Below are positions 27,001-42,000 of a stretch of 64,000 nucleotides of DNA, in pieces. The DNA is taken from positions 310,001 to 374,000 of the forward strand of contig WACJ01000254.1 of assembly GCA_008973525.1 (NCBI GenBank), written 5' to 3'. Both the position numbers and the translations under genes were made by a program. Within the stretch, counting starts at the first letter, position 1; every line of letters begins with the position of its first letter. The notes under the pieces were generated by a model that saw only the letters and a program-made list of their open reading frames with translations, did not search any database and was not told the DNA's origin. Source of the DNA: Stenopsyche tienmushanensis. Its lineage: Eukaryota > Arthropoda > Insecta > Trichoptera > Stenopsychidae.

Positions 27001-30000
27001 TTTACATTTAAATATAAAAGTGTGAATTCCAAACATACCTCTGCAAGGATCGTTCTTGACGAGGAACTCGTCTAATGCAACCCATCCACCTCCTACTCTT
27101 ACCATCACAGTAGAGCGAAGAATCCGAACAAGTCTTAGTTTTTGTGAATCTCCAAACTATAAACGAAGAACATTTTAATTGATTTTAACAGCTTTTGGGT
27201 TTTATTTTATACAACTTAATTTTATTTGCTGAATTTCATTAGAATAATATATTCATTGTTGAGATATTTCAAAATAATACTCCAGAATGGCAAAAAGAAA
27301 GTCACCGAAAAAAGTGTACTGCGAATCTGAAAGTAACGATGAAGAGTTTACTATAGAAAGAAGATAATAGACGACAGACAGCGACAAACTGGACTGGGGG
27401 ATCATAATGTGCGATCTCATTTCCTGTGCTGCAGAGAGGGTCTTCCATTGATCTTTTAGCCCCGTTAGAAATGCTACACACAGAGCGTCCAGGCGCCCAC
27501 CCCTTTGCTGGAAAACCAGCTTCAGACTATTGCACCCGAGGGTGCGGCGAAGGAGGACGGACAAATTCAAAGGGATACTACTTCAGTTTGGAGGGGGCTG
27601 CAGCAGATGACTTGTATCGGTTCGGTCATTTGTAGTACCTAGCCACGGAGACGTGTAGCCGTTCAAACAGCCAAAAACCATTCTTCCCTATATGCCTAAG
27701 TTATTGAGGATAGTGGTGAGCCTTTGACACAGTCTCCACCAACTACTATAATCGGCTTTTCCACGAATCCCAGCATTTATTGGCAGCACAAGGCGCATCC
27801 AACTCGTGTTTGCTGGGCTACCTCAGCTGCGTTTGATGAGCAAACCGACGAGGCTACTTTCGCGCACCTCTACTCTACATCGTTACCCCAGGGATTTATT
27901 ATTCAAACCAATTTATTTCATAAAAACAATTTAATAAAGATTTTGATATTTGAATGATATCTTACCCTGTACTTTCCTTCGCCGACTTGGAAAACTCTGA
28001 ATTTCTGTCTACATGTGCACATCATAACTAGCCTCTTGACTTCATCGTGGATCTTGTCAGCGTCAGTCTCGGGACGACGATCTACCCAATCAGGACGAAG
28101 AGCAGCGATAAATTCTTGCCAATCTATCAATCCTGAATTATTTCTATCAAACAGATCAGCTACTGCGCCCATTTCAAGACGCGATGTGTCAAATTCTAAA
28201 AAAGAATTCAATCAATGTAATTTCAACATCATTTTAAATAGCAGCTTTATCGTGTCTATTTTATAATAAGTGTGAATATTTACTAGTGTTCATTATTCCG
28301 TCGATGAAATCATCTCTCGGAATGAGCCCGTTGTTGTCTTTGTCCATTTTTCTGAACAAATCTGTCAGTCTTGATTTTTTATGATTCATGAATTTCAAGA
28401 ACTGGAAAATTAAAATACATAAATAGAGTTAATATAAAAGTAACATATAGCAGTCTTATAAAATCTAAATTTGTAAAATTTACCCTCTTTCTCCATTCAT
28501 CCCAACTGAAGTTTCTGACTCGTTCTAATTCCTTGAGATTCATCAGATGTTCATGTAATCGGCGTTGTCTCTCCCAAGCCAACAACCAAGTGCTTCTCCA
28601 TTTTTCCCAAAGTAATTTAACCCGCCCTGATCTAAATTCGGGTTCAAGACCTTTGCTGTAAACGAAATATGTGTGATGTTTATAGATGTTTTAGATATTA
28701 AAAATGTCCTAAGAACTAATAATAAAAAATATTTTATTTATTTGGTAATCCACCCTATTTTTTAATTTTAATTTCAGTTCATAAACCCTAAAAAATAGTA
28801 ATAGCTGCAACTCTTGAATGTTCTCTAATGAAACTGAGCTTCAACTAATACTTATAGAAATAATTAGTCACAATTAGCATGTAATTAGTCACACATTAAT
28901 ATCAGAAATAGAAGTATGTATTTATTTCTAACACATGCAAAATATAAATTCTTTACATATATTTTGATTTCTCTTTTGTAATTACAAATCAGTCTATCGT
29001 TTACCTTTATTGAATTTGATGGGCAAGTAAAACGAATTTATTTTACTATAGCAAATCTAATCTAATTATATTCTACAAACAAAATCTTAAACATTACTAG
29101 TATTGGTGCTTTATTTTTTACTACTAAAATCTATATTTTTTAATAATTAAAAATTAGATTTTAAGCTATTATTTTCTATAGGAACATATTAACTATAATA
29201 CAGTAATTAACTGTGCAATTCAAGCTGACACTTACCTTCCCCTTGGTGGGAACCTAGGTCCATAGTGCGGTAGATTGTGATCAGGCGAATTTTCACGACC
29301 AGGACTCACGCGACTAGAGAGCGTATACCATAGAAAAATAAAACAAAAAAACCAAAATAACAACCAATTCATGCAAAAAAGAAAAATCTAAAATGAATAA
29401 CTTGGTCATTAAAGAATTAATTTTATCTTTAAATTTTTATCAATAAGAAATTAATCCTTTCTAATGACTTTTAATAGAAATTTAAATCAGTTTATTTATA
29501 ATTATGAGGATATGTTTTTCATGGTTTTATGATATATTTTTATGTAAAACTTATTGGTTAAATTACAATTATGAATGTGGCAAGATCAAAGAAGAATAAA
29601 AATAAGATTATAACAAATGTATCGTCATTGCTTTAAAGTATGAATTTTAACAAGAAAAACAATTGCTTTATATATAAACATATATTGCATGCTGATGACT
29701 TGATGTATGGATGTATGTAATTTGATGTTATAATAAAAATAAACTCTCCAGATCAAAAAAATTATCATTTAAATATTTTTCTATAGGTCTTTAATTTAAA
29801 AACGAAAAATTCAGATTCTGATGAAACTCTATCCTTAAATTATTATGTATTTATTTACTTATACAGTGGCGCGTTATATTAAAGGGATATCTAAAAAAAA
29901 TAAGGCATTCGTGAAGGGGTGTGTTCCAATCAATCAAAGTGGTGATTCAAAAAATCATGTAAGCCTTTTGCATGTATATTTTAAGTAATTTTTATCACAA

Positions 30001-33000
30001 AGAACTTAATTTAAAAATGTTCTAAAAATTTGAAGTTGATTTAAGCCCGATGAAAGTATAACGCGCCAGCGTACTTATAAGTTTGTTACGAAATGTAACA
30101 TAGTTTATATTAATGCCATTATTTTGGTGAAATCCTAACCTTCCACGTCTTGTACTGCTCAGATCTCTTGAGCCTTTGAAGCTGCGTTAACACAATACCA
30201 TATGGAATGATGATGGTGGTGCAAGAGTAGTAATGACATAGACAAAATGGAAAAAAAGCATAAAAACAGGCAGGCAATTCATTTTTTTAAATGCACACAA
30301 AATATGTAAACATGTACATAGTAAAATCACAAATTAAAATATATTAAATATTATTTTTTAACATTGAAATTGTAGTTTCAATACAAATGCTATATTATAA
30401 TTACGAAAAGAAGACAATGATCAATGATGAGAAATGATCAAAAGATAATAAATATTATATTTGAAGCTTTGTGATACACTGTGTGAACATAACACTTAAA
30501 TCCATGCACAAAAAAACATATAATTTATAAAAGCATGCATTATTTTAATCCACTCCTTAAAACTCTAATCTAACCAGTAATAAATGTGTTTTAGCTATAT
30601 AAAGAGCTGAAAGCACACCGTCAAAAGTTGAAGAATAGTATTTTTTGTGTATAAAATGGATACCACTATATAACATCAAAATATTTTTATCTTTGGTGTT
30701 AAAAATTAAAAAAAAAATCCTGTAGGTAGTCCCGCAGTCCCGTCTATCATCTTGGCTTCAAATCTATGAAAAACCATGTAAAAATGGTTGGCAATAATCC
30801 CATAAAAAGGATTGCTAAAAGCCACCTCAAGTCGAGTCAATCTAATATAAAATATTTATATTGATTAAAAAAGTAAGTGTTAGTGACTTTTATTCATATT
30901 AATAAAATATAAATTGGATTAAATGAAAACTGACGATTGACTGCATTCATCAACCTCGAAACATAAATATAAAATAGGAGCCACACGTTTATTTTTTGAT
31001 GACTGTGTTTAGATAGTCACAGACATATGTTGGGTTAATGACAAATTTGGTTAAATTTTGAATGTCGGAACATTAAAATTTTGTTCGTTAAAATAAAACT
31101 TCATCGATGAAAAGGTATACCAACCTTTGACGTCTGTTGAGAGAGCCATAATAATCAGGAGACGCCTCACGTTCTCTATGCAAATCATGCTGGGAGCCTT
31201 TTCTGATGGTTTAAATATATTTTCATATATCATAGAGTCCATTGAATTGAAGTATTGAATATATTAAATATGTTCATTGTTTATTTTCATTCATAGGATT
31301 GGGGAGTTAATTTAAGCATGGCGTCAATTGTTTCGATATCCAATAGCCAAACGTATACGAATAAATATCCACAAATTCATACATTGTGCCGGATGTGGTT
31401 TAAATATTGCATAGTGCATGAAAGTGCATGTGGGAATGCATAAAAAAAAGGAAAAGGACAATATATTAATACAACAATACAAAAAAAAGCATAAAACAAA
31501 TTGTACAAAACATACAAATTTAACTAAACACATTCTCTAATAGCAAAGTCAAGACAAAATATTTACGTAAATAAATATAAATTTTTAAATACAGTACAAA
31601 CATGCAAAACTATAAAGGATTTAATCATGGACCCAATTCAAGTAAACGTAATAAGTTTTAAATTTTGTAAAAAAAAGTTATAAATGAATAACATTTGATG
31701 TGTAAAAATCAGAAATTATTTATGTGACTAAATAATTTTTTTGGATTCAGTATATATATATGGAATTTAAAAATTATATTTGAAATATTAAAATTATATA
31801 ACAAACTATTGATTGCTATAATATTAAATACTTAAGAACAGAGATTGATAATTTTCTTGGAAGATGTTATCAAAAATATTAGTAAACCGTTTTAACAAGA
31901 ACAACTTAATAACTTAGAGGAATATGAATTTTTTTTAAATAATACCAACCCTTGTCCTTTCGTTGGACCTTTAGCGGAAATCTTTCTTGGAGAATCTTTA
32001 ATTGATGTTTTAATTTGATTTGCTTTCACGACACGATCTACTTCGCCTTGCCGTTTTTGTGTATTTTCCATTAGATCTTTATGATCTTGAATCAATCCTT
32101 CTAACAATTCAATTGATTCTGGTAACGGTTCAGATTCTAAAGCTAAAATAAAACAATTTACACGATTTATAAAACATACAGACTCAATTAAAATCGCTAC
32201 ATAAATTGAAACATATCAATGTATTTTAATTACCAAGTAGTGTATTTTCGAGCCCAACCAACCATTGTAACAATTCTTCAAGGGTGAGATCTAAGTCCTT
32301 CAATGATTGCATGTGGCTTTCTAATTTACTATGTCGTTGCAAAGCCCATTGAGATACCTATATTTAATAAAAATATTCAAATAATTTAAAGCAATATGTT
32401 AAACACAAATATTACTTCATATAATAATAAAAAATATTACCTCTTCCCAACGACTTTGTATAATCGTTATCCAATGTTTAATCACTGTGGCACCATCAGG
32501 GTGTGCTTTTGCCAATATAGAATGTGCTAAAGACAATGTATCGTCCTTATCTCTTTCCTTATCTTTTAATTCTGCAAGGAAGCGTTCGTGTTCTCGAACT
32601 TGCGCTGCTGTTTCTTCATCACTATCTGGTAATTGTCCAGCAAATCTTAATTTTGTCTCTGCATCCGATAACCATTCAAGAAGCATATGTACCGATTTAT
32701 ACAATTTTTCAGCCTGTAAAAATATATCAACAAAGATTACAATAGTATTTAATAAAAGTTTCTTCTCTTATTTATGTGGAATATATATTATGAACGCACC
32801 TCTTTAAGGGCACCTTGCAACCTTGATGTCTTTTTATCACACAGTACGTTAACATTTTGCCAAAGTGACGAAAGCGTAGAGAGTTGAGCAGAAACTTGGG
32901 CAGCATCTTGTGGCGGTGCAGTTGCTTGCAGTTCTCTTCCTGTACGAATGACGGATTCCATCTGTGCTGAACGTGATTGAAGAGCTTCTTCTAATTGCTG

Positions 33001-36000
33001 TTTAAATAAAATATTGATAATTTAATTAAAAAAATAGAGACATTATTTTCTTTATACAATTACTTGAACTGAAAATACAATTTATTTTTATATACCTTAT
33101 GTTGCTCCACCAACGCCATAACAGTATCAAGATCTCCATGAACAGGTGTGTCATCCTTGAGAATTGTTTCTTGTTTCTTTAGCCAATCAATCAAAGCACC
33201 CATAGCAGTCTTTAAATTGTCCAGAGAACAAAAGCGCTTCTTCCAATTTTCGTTGCCTAATAATGCGTTATAGAAAATATTAAACATATTGTACATCTAA
33301 ATATTGATAATATGAATATTTACATAGATTATAAAGGTATACCTATCGACAGATTTTGAGCACACTGTAGTCCATTTACTTTTGAGTTCGCTTAACATTT
33401 GACGAAGAGTGGTTTCATCAGTCTTAGGTGCTTTATCTTTAAGTTGCTTACCGCATTTCATAGTTGTATCGTATGCGGGTTGTTTTGCACCTAAAGCCTT
33501 TTGGAATTCTCTATGTCTGTCCAACCTATGCAATATTAAGCAAGTATACATAAAAACCCAATATAAACAAATTAATTAAAGATAATCACATTTGTAAATG
33601 AAAAATACCTTTGTTTTATTTTTTCTGGGTCGTTAACAGATGCTTCAGCATTCAAATCATCGATGGCATTTTCAGTATCTGATAACCAGTTGATCAAATT
33701 TGTCCTATTAAATGGAAATATAAATAATATTGTTAAAATTGTTTATAAATTGATTGATGAAATTTATAGTTCATGAAATATATTTAACCATTGATCGTGG
33801 AATTCTCTGGCCTCTTTGAAACCAGTGATCTAGGGCGCGGGTTCTTTCTGCAGCCTTTGCAACTACTCGTTCCCAACGATGTTGAACAGAAACTAGCAGA
33901 TTTTTGATCAGTATAACGTCTTGTTTTTGACTGAAATATTTTAAATGCGTTCCCTTTTTGTCCAAGTGCAACATTGTTTCGCGGTGAGTTGATACTTCTT
34001 TTTGGAATGACTTATGTTCTTCGATTTGACCTGTTTATGATCAAAAATAAAGTTAAAAAGTAATTCATAACAATTTCACAGATCGCGAAATATTCTAATC
34101 AAAGATTGTACTAACACAAAATGGTTTCCATGACACGCGATACGGGTTTTGAGGATGTAAGTACTTTTTCAGCGTTTGTGAGCCAATCAACAAATGCTTG
34201 TAGTGCATCATGGAATTCGGTAGCCTCTTTAAGAGCAATTTCCAGCTTAATTTTCTTATCGGATGCTCTGAAAATATTAGGATGGTATAAATGAGGAATA
34301 CATTTTTAGTATATTTTTCAGGAATTTCCACACTATTTCTATAAGCTATGCAGTAAATTATTATGTAATATAAATGCATCATTATACCTTGCTGTGACAC
34401 TGTCCCATCTCTGTTTTAATGTCTTCAAATTGTGTTGTAAATTGGATACTGATTGTGGACGATCTTGTTTTTTCAAATACTCTTGTCCTTGTTGTAATAC
34501 AGCTTCCACTTTTGGCCGATTTTCTTCGACTTCGTTAAACACTTCCTACAATTCATAAATTTTATGTAAGTAATATTCATTTTTGATACAATAAATACCC
34601 GAAAAATAAATTATATCTAAATAATTATTTTTAATTATTGCTGCTTCTAAAAGAAATTAAAATCATAGTAATAACATCGTTGAAAAGGGATATTCTGACA
34701 GCTAAAAGAATATATTTAAAATATTAAAATTATTAATCCTCTGGATGCTAAGCAACAATATATAGTCGATTGTGAAATTAACGAGGAATGCAAATAACAA
34801 TCGCTATTGATCCATTGATGACTTCAAAATGCTCAAATATGAATAGTTTATGTGCGTCAGATACCTTGACGTGTACCTTGTTGCGCATTTTGCTTACGCA
34901 TTAACACAATCAAACAATAAAGAGAAGCAAATAAACTTCCGTACATTAAAAACACCGTAGCACCCAAATGATTAATATATTCAATTAAAAAAATATTTAA
35001 AATTTGTGCTCCTTTTCCTCGTCTCCTTCTTCCTCTAAGACCTTCATATTTGTGATTGCATCGGAAGTAAAATTAGGTGTTGTAAATAAATTTTATAAGC
35101 CGTTTTAAGATATCATTACAAATAAAATATAACACTTGCAATTTTATGCAATCAAATATTTCCGTGATAATTGAAATGAGCGATGAAAATAATGTATAAT
35201 ACATTTCAAATTTACTTTTAAGACTTTTTCATTTGGTGCAAAGATAGAATAATTAAATACAAATTGAATAGAATGCATTAATCGAAAAAAAGTTGAAACC
35301 ATTTGAAATATTCACATGAAAAAAGTGACTTTAGGATAGGATAATCAAACATTTTATTGTTTTAAAATACATACCTCTGCAACAAATGATGATTCGGTTT
35401 AATAAAAATATCTTTAAAAGAATAATAATTAGGGGATTTTTTCAAAATGAAATGAAAAATTGAAAAAATCACATATCTCATTCAATTTTTCCACTAATGT
35501 AAAACATGAAATATATTTTGAATAGACAAAATTACTAACCATAAACCGCTCTAGTTGTTCTGATGCAGTCTCTGGTAATCCACCGACAGGTTTTGATGCA
35601 GCAATGACACTATCCACATCACCTAACCATGAGAGAAGATCTTGTATTTCCGCGTGGAATCTGTAGTTTTGAAAAAAAAAAACAGTTAAAAATTTGTAAT
35701 GAAAATAAAATTTATACAATTTAGTATCTATATATAACATTCCCGGAAAAGGGGATATTTATGTATATTAACACACCTTTGGGCTTCTCTGAGAGCTTCC
35801 TCAAGTTCAAGTTGCCTATCTTTAGCTTTTTGTTGTAATTCTCGCCATTTTCGATTTAATAATTGTAATTTATCTTGTGTAGTACTAGCTTCATCAGTTC
35901 CTATAAAAATTAAAGCCATTATAACGTGAGAAGATCATATTAATACTATAAACTATAATTTGACGAATTAAACAATTAGCTACCTTTGCCTTGCTGTATA

Positions 36001-39000
36001 ATTTGAAGACCGGCATCGTTAAGTGTGTCTACACTATTTTGATGAGCTTGAATATCATTGACTAAAACTTTGAGTTTTGCCAATTCAACTTCCAATACTT
36101 GAGGATCTCCCGCAACCTTGAAAAAGTTTATTGGTTTAATTGCCTTTTAAACATTTTTTACAATAAAAATATCAATTTAACTTACAGGGTCGTAAAGATT
36201 CTAATGTTGCATCGCTACGATCAATCCATACAAGTAGTTCTTGCAAAGCATGCTGGAATTGACCGAGTCCGTAATAGAGCACCTTCCAAAAGTCTCTGTC
36301 TTTCAGCTACTCCAGCAATCAATGCAGCCCAACGCCTATTAACACTGGCCAAAGGTTCCCTAATTGAAGCTGCTTGTTCAGAAGATGTTCTTTCAGTTAG
36401 TTCTTGAGCTTGCCTGAATTAAAAATGAATACTTATAAAGAAGGAACTCGCAGTTACAATATGAATATAAAAGAAACTAAATTCATTTTAAGATTTAATT
36501 AATCTATAAAGCTTTTCTATTTAATATAAAATAATATAAAAAGCAGTCAAACTAAATAAGTACTAACATGTTTAAAAATGTACTTGCACAAAGCCTTGGT
36601 ATATCAAAAAATGTAGTAATTAGATGATGTTATGTATAGTCAAAAATGCTTATGCCTTTCAATTAATGTAAAATATAATCTAATATACATTGAAATAATC
36701 AATGATTTCTCTAAAAACAGGGGATTTTATTTCATTATCATCTAAGAATTTACGAGTAGTGCTTGTGGCAGCATTAAAAAGCAGCGATTGAATCATCTCA
36801 TCACTGTGAGCATAGATTTCCCATATAACAATCAACTGAGCACCACTTTCTATTTATTTAGACTAGTAGAACTTTAGAGCAGGTCGGCGAGTATAGTATT
36901 TTATTATATTTTTTAAAATGAAGATTAACATTTCGACCCAAATAGTATCAATAGAAATACATCCTTCATTTTAAAAATAAATTCTCCCTTCGGAATAAGT
37001 TACACTTCAGACTATATTACAACTATGTTTTAAAAGTGAATATTTACATTAATTGAAAGGTAATCAAAACCAAACTTCAAGAATACTCGAGTAAATTATA
37101 TAATAACAGGCATGCCTATGTGACTTATGCATTTACTATAAGTTGATGACTATATGTTTTTAATTAAAAGAAAATATGTTTTAATTAAACTAATGAAATA
37201 TGTTTTGATATATTATATGAAAAGTAAATTTGTAAAATATATATAATTTTTAATGTGCATGCCAAAAATAAATAATTCTTCAAAGAGTATAGTTTATGTA
37301 TGACAGATTTAGTTCAAATGAAAATAATAATTCATGACAAATAAACGCTAGATTGGCACTCAATATCTCACACAATTGTATAAATAAAGTAAAGCCATAA
37401 CAACTTTCAGCCGAAAAATACTAAAAATGTAAATAGAATCTTGCCTCATTAGACTCCTGGATCCAAACACCGACACCAGATAAGTTAAAAACAAAAAATA
37501 AATGTGAGAAAAGGGAAAATATTTATATTTGTTGCTGACAATAATTGGTACTAGGATGTTCCTTCCATGTATCACAAGCGAGTTATTACTAAATAATGAT
37601 GAAATTTTTGGGAAGAACAGCATCAATTAAATGTTTTTGTTCTTTAGAGCACACATATAAAAAAAATACATATTAAGTATAAATATCATTTGCTATAAAA
37701 AGGTTTCTCCATCACTTTTAGGATACAAAAACGTAAAACCTCCGAGTTTGATTACTAAGTATAAGGTTTTTTTCGAATCTCTTATGTATTATGAGGGAAG
37801 AAAATCGACAATTTGACTGTTAATACAAAGAAAAAATCATAAGCAGAAAATTTTCAAAGGGGAAAATGTAATTATTATTGATGTAAAAAAACAGACCTAT
37901 TCAGTGCTTCCACTTTAACCATATGAGGGTCCACATCCTCTTTAAATTTGTTCAATTGAGTGATTTGCTTTTTCACAGCATCTATATCAGATCCCAATGG
38001 TCCCATACGATCAAACCTTTCCTCGGCTGTTTCAAGGAATTCCAAAAGGTTCTAAAAATAAATAAATTTAGTAAGCATATTAAAATTATACTACAAAATA
38101 AACTATATTAAGAGCAAGATTTACCTGGAGAGTTTCATGGAATTCCATTGCTTTTTCCATTGCATCGATGAGATTTTCTTCTCGCTTGGCATAGAGAGCC
38201 GTAATATTATCCCAAGCATTATCTAAATCTTCAATGTGTTTTTTAACTTCTGGTTTATCAGGCTCTCCACAAAGATTCATCAATTTTGAACCAGTCTTAC
38301 GGACTTGTTCAACCTAATTAAAAGGAGACATTTCAAAAATATTTTAGCAACATTAAATTATGTTAATTAAAAATTAAGCATCTCAATGGTTTACATACCT
38401 CTGGTTTGGTTTGATCAATTTCATGTCTGATTTCTTGTAAAGCAACTTGTTGGGCTTGTATAGCGCGCGGTTGGGCAGCAGGTGGTTCTTGAGCAGCAAG
38501 AGATTCTTCTAATTCTCGAAGAGTATCCATTACAGCCGTCAATTCACGCCAGAATTTCTTAGCAAGTTCTAAAGTTTCTTCCAGCGATCTACCACGATCC
38601 GATGTAGATTTTTGAACATCTGACCACAATCTAAAAAAATATTCGTAATTTTATTGTATACGAAATAAGCAATATTCAATTTTCAAGAAGAAAAAAGACT
38701 CACGAATTAAGCCTTTCAAGTTTCTTTTTAATATCCTTAACAGCAGGATCTCCCTTATTGCTGGCTTTATTGATGACATCATTAGCAGCTCGTTTAACAG
38801 CTGCGTATGCTTCTTCACGTTTATCCAAATCTTCAACAATTGCGTTGTTTTCTTCTATTTGATCTCTATTTATCAAACATAAATAATTTCATGATTAGAG
38901 AAATAAAATAATAATTTTCATATGATAAGGCTTTTTATTTCACACTATAACGAACTCTATTTTTGGTGGATGTGCAGATACTGGATCAAGACCGCGTGCT

Positions 39001-42000
39001 TGTTCGGCTGCACCAGCAAGGGCGCGTAGCATACCCTCCATTTTATCCGCTAATAAAGCTGATTCTTGTAAAGCATCTTCTAATGCAAGCTGACGATGAC
39101 GAAGTTCAGCTCTCAATGCTTGATGACGTGCAGCTGCAGCTTCTGCAGCTTCACGGACCCTGGCAGCATCCTCTTCACTACAAAGCTGTGCTAAAGCTTC
39201 ACCAGTTTTTACAAGTTTATCTACCAACGGTTTATGTTCATTGAGGGATTGTATAAGCATCTGTAAAAAAAAGTAAATATTTAAGATTTTTGCTTGAATT
39301 ATTCATATTAAAAAATGCATGCATGTGATTTTTTTACCTCATTCTTATCTTGTTGTTGTGCAATTTGTTCTGGACGCAATGCAGGCATTGCTAACATTCC
39401 TACTTGACGTTCCATATCATCAAGCCAACTCGATAGACTACAAAAAGAAATTAGTAAGTATATATGTTATTTTATCTGGTGTTAAAGCTTGGAAGAACTT
39501 CATCCTCATTTATATAGTAAATATTTCATTTATGCTAAGGATGAATTTGTTATGATGTGTCTAAAGTCTTACAAAACAAGTTACCAAACCAGTTCTAATG
39601 TTAATATGTATAATAAAAATATATAATTAATCTCTTACTCTTCATGAGTATCAGCAAAGTGTTCAGCAAGTGGTAATGCTTGTTCTAAAACGCCGAGGCG
39701 ATCAGAACTAAGCTGTCCAACTGTCTCCATAGTTTCACGCAGTTCTTCCATTTTATCTCTCATGATAGATGTATCTTCTGAAGGTTGTGATTCACGAAGT
39801 ACCTTTTTGGCAGTACTAAGCACATCACGAACGCGAGCTCGTTGTCCACTTACATCATCATTAAATGCTCGGTGTTCTTTTAATTGGCCACGCAGTGGTG
39901 ATGGATCACATCCTGGTGGTTGAGCATTCCTTAACCGCTCATCGGCTTCTCTGAACCATTCAAGTAATTCATCCATATCACCAGCAACTTCACGTGATCG
40001 CTATAATTTTGAATAAATAATTATAAGAATATAATAATAATTAAACAATATGCATTCAAAATGAGTGTATTTTTACCAATTTACTAAGATGTAATCTTTC
40101 TGCTTTGCGTTGTATTTGTTCAACTATTGCATCAAAACGTCTATTATCTCTCGTGACTAAACCTTCGATAGTAGCTGCACCTTCACCGGGAGAAATCTAA
40201 AGAACACATTGTAAGTTTGTATTATGTATTTTAACAATTTAATATTACTTCCAGTGTTTCAAATATTTACTTGGCATAACTGCGGTCCAACTGAATTGAT
40301 TGCTTCCAATAATGGTCTAAAATGTTGCAAATCTTCTTCTAATCGAATGACATCTTGTTCCCGAGGTTCAGCACATTGAAGTGCAGATTCAGCGATTGTC
40401 ATCCAATCAATTAATCTTTAAATTTAGAGTAACATTATATGAGTAACAATTGATATAAAATTAATCCACCATTAATAAAAAAACAAAACATACTTATTAT
40501 GGCTGTTGTGGAATTGCTGAACCAATGGTAATGCTTCTGAAGCTACTCTGAGTAAATCGGCACCTTTAGTAGTAAGGTCACTATATCTCCTTTGCAGTGC
40601 ATCCAATTTATCTTTGAGCTGCAAAGCTTCGTCTCCAGAAATGTGTTTCATTAGTTCTAAACCAGATTCAACGGTTGAATCAACAGCTTCTTGTTTAGCA
40701 GCAATCTCTTCAGTAAGATCCTACAAGAATAAGGATTCAATAAATAAATAAAGAATAAAGTTTGAAAATATAGTTACATAGTAAAATAAAATTAATATAT
40801 ACAGAAAAATAATAAATTGAATACTAACAGCAAGATCATCCATTTGACGAATAAGAGGATCAGTATGAACTGGTAGTGGTCTAGCTCTGCGAAGTCTTCT
40901 TTCTGCTCCGTCCATCCAAGCTCCTAATTCTTGATAAGTGAGGACTAAATGTCTCAGTGCACCTCTTGATCGTTCTAGTAATTCACCAGCATTCAAACTG
41001 CTGTCAGCCAAAGCTTGATATCTGAACAAAATAAAAATTATGCTAAGTTGAAAAAGGATTGGAAATATAGCAATGAAAATGTAAGAATGTAAAAATTAAA
41101 GAAGTTCTCTTTCAAAATGTATCTTATCACATTGATATTTATAGATATTTTGATTGTTTTATGTAAATGTGCTATTTTTAATCAAATTTAAAATGAAATC
41201 AAATTTAAAAAAAAGTGTATTTACCTATCAGTTGCTGCTTGTAGCCTATCAGCTAAAGCAGCTGCTTCATCTTCTCCAACTAAGCCCATTAATGTAGACG
41301 CTGTTTCAGTCAATTGTGAGAAATCTGGCCTCTTTGATAAAATATCTTCATGAATTACCTAAAAATGAATATACAACATAAATGTAGTAAATTATCACAT
41401 TTACAATTCCATCATACAAAATCAAATACATATTTTTAAATCATACTTTATGTTCCTTTATCCTTTGTTGAATCTTTTCTTCGTCAGTAGGAACTAATTC
41501 CAAAGTTTTTACTTTTCTCTCGGTTGTATTAAGCCATTCTGACAAGGGTTGTAATTGTTCTTGGAACTGTTTTCGCAACCTACAAAATATACAAAACTAT
41601 ATAGACTATGTTTATTTAAAACTTGAAGAATATTTTCATGCGGTGAATAAAAATTACCCTCATTGCTTGTTCTAAATCTAACATTCGTCGTTGAGCTCCA
41701 TCAGTTAATGCTTCGAATCTTCCAACTAAGCCCTTTAATTGTTGTTCTATTGCCCGTTTCTCAGCAGGTTCACAACCAGAGGCAACTTCTCCGCCCATAG
41801 CGAAAAGTGATGACATAGAACCTTGTCTATCTAATAACATCTTGTTTAAGAACTATAAAAAAAATCATGTTTTAGTTTTAAAAGATATTAATAAACTACT
41901 TCAAAATGTAAATATAAAAAAATCAACCTTCTGTTCTTGAAGTTGAGCTTTAACAACTTTATAATCAGCACTAGGGTGGACGTTGAGCAGCGACCATGGC

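Noticed and set aside
33096..33256. Alternative reading [20 protein letters not shown] for this shot exon
   Set aside because: The longer open frame is an artefact of the extra base. The true N-terminal part reads [17 protein letters not shown] in the frame set by the upstream exon.
35375..35420. Possible tiny shot exon or recursive splice site (AG|GTATGT)
   Set aside because: No acceptor gives a plausible peptide, and the intron is only about 1 kb. The flanking exons already join in phase without it.
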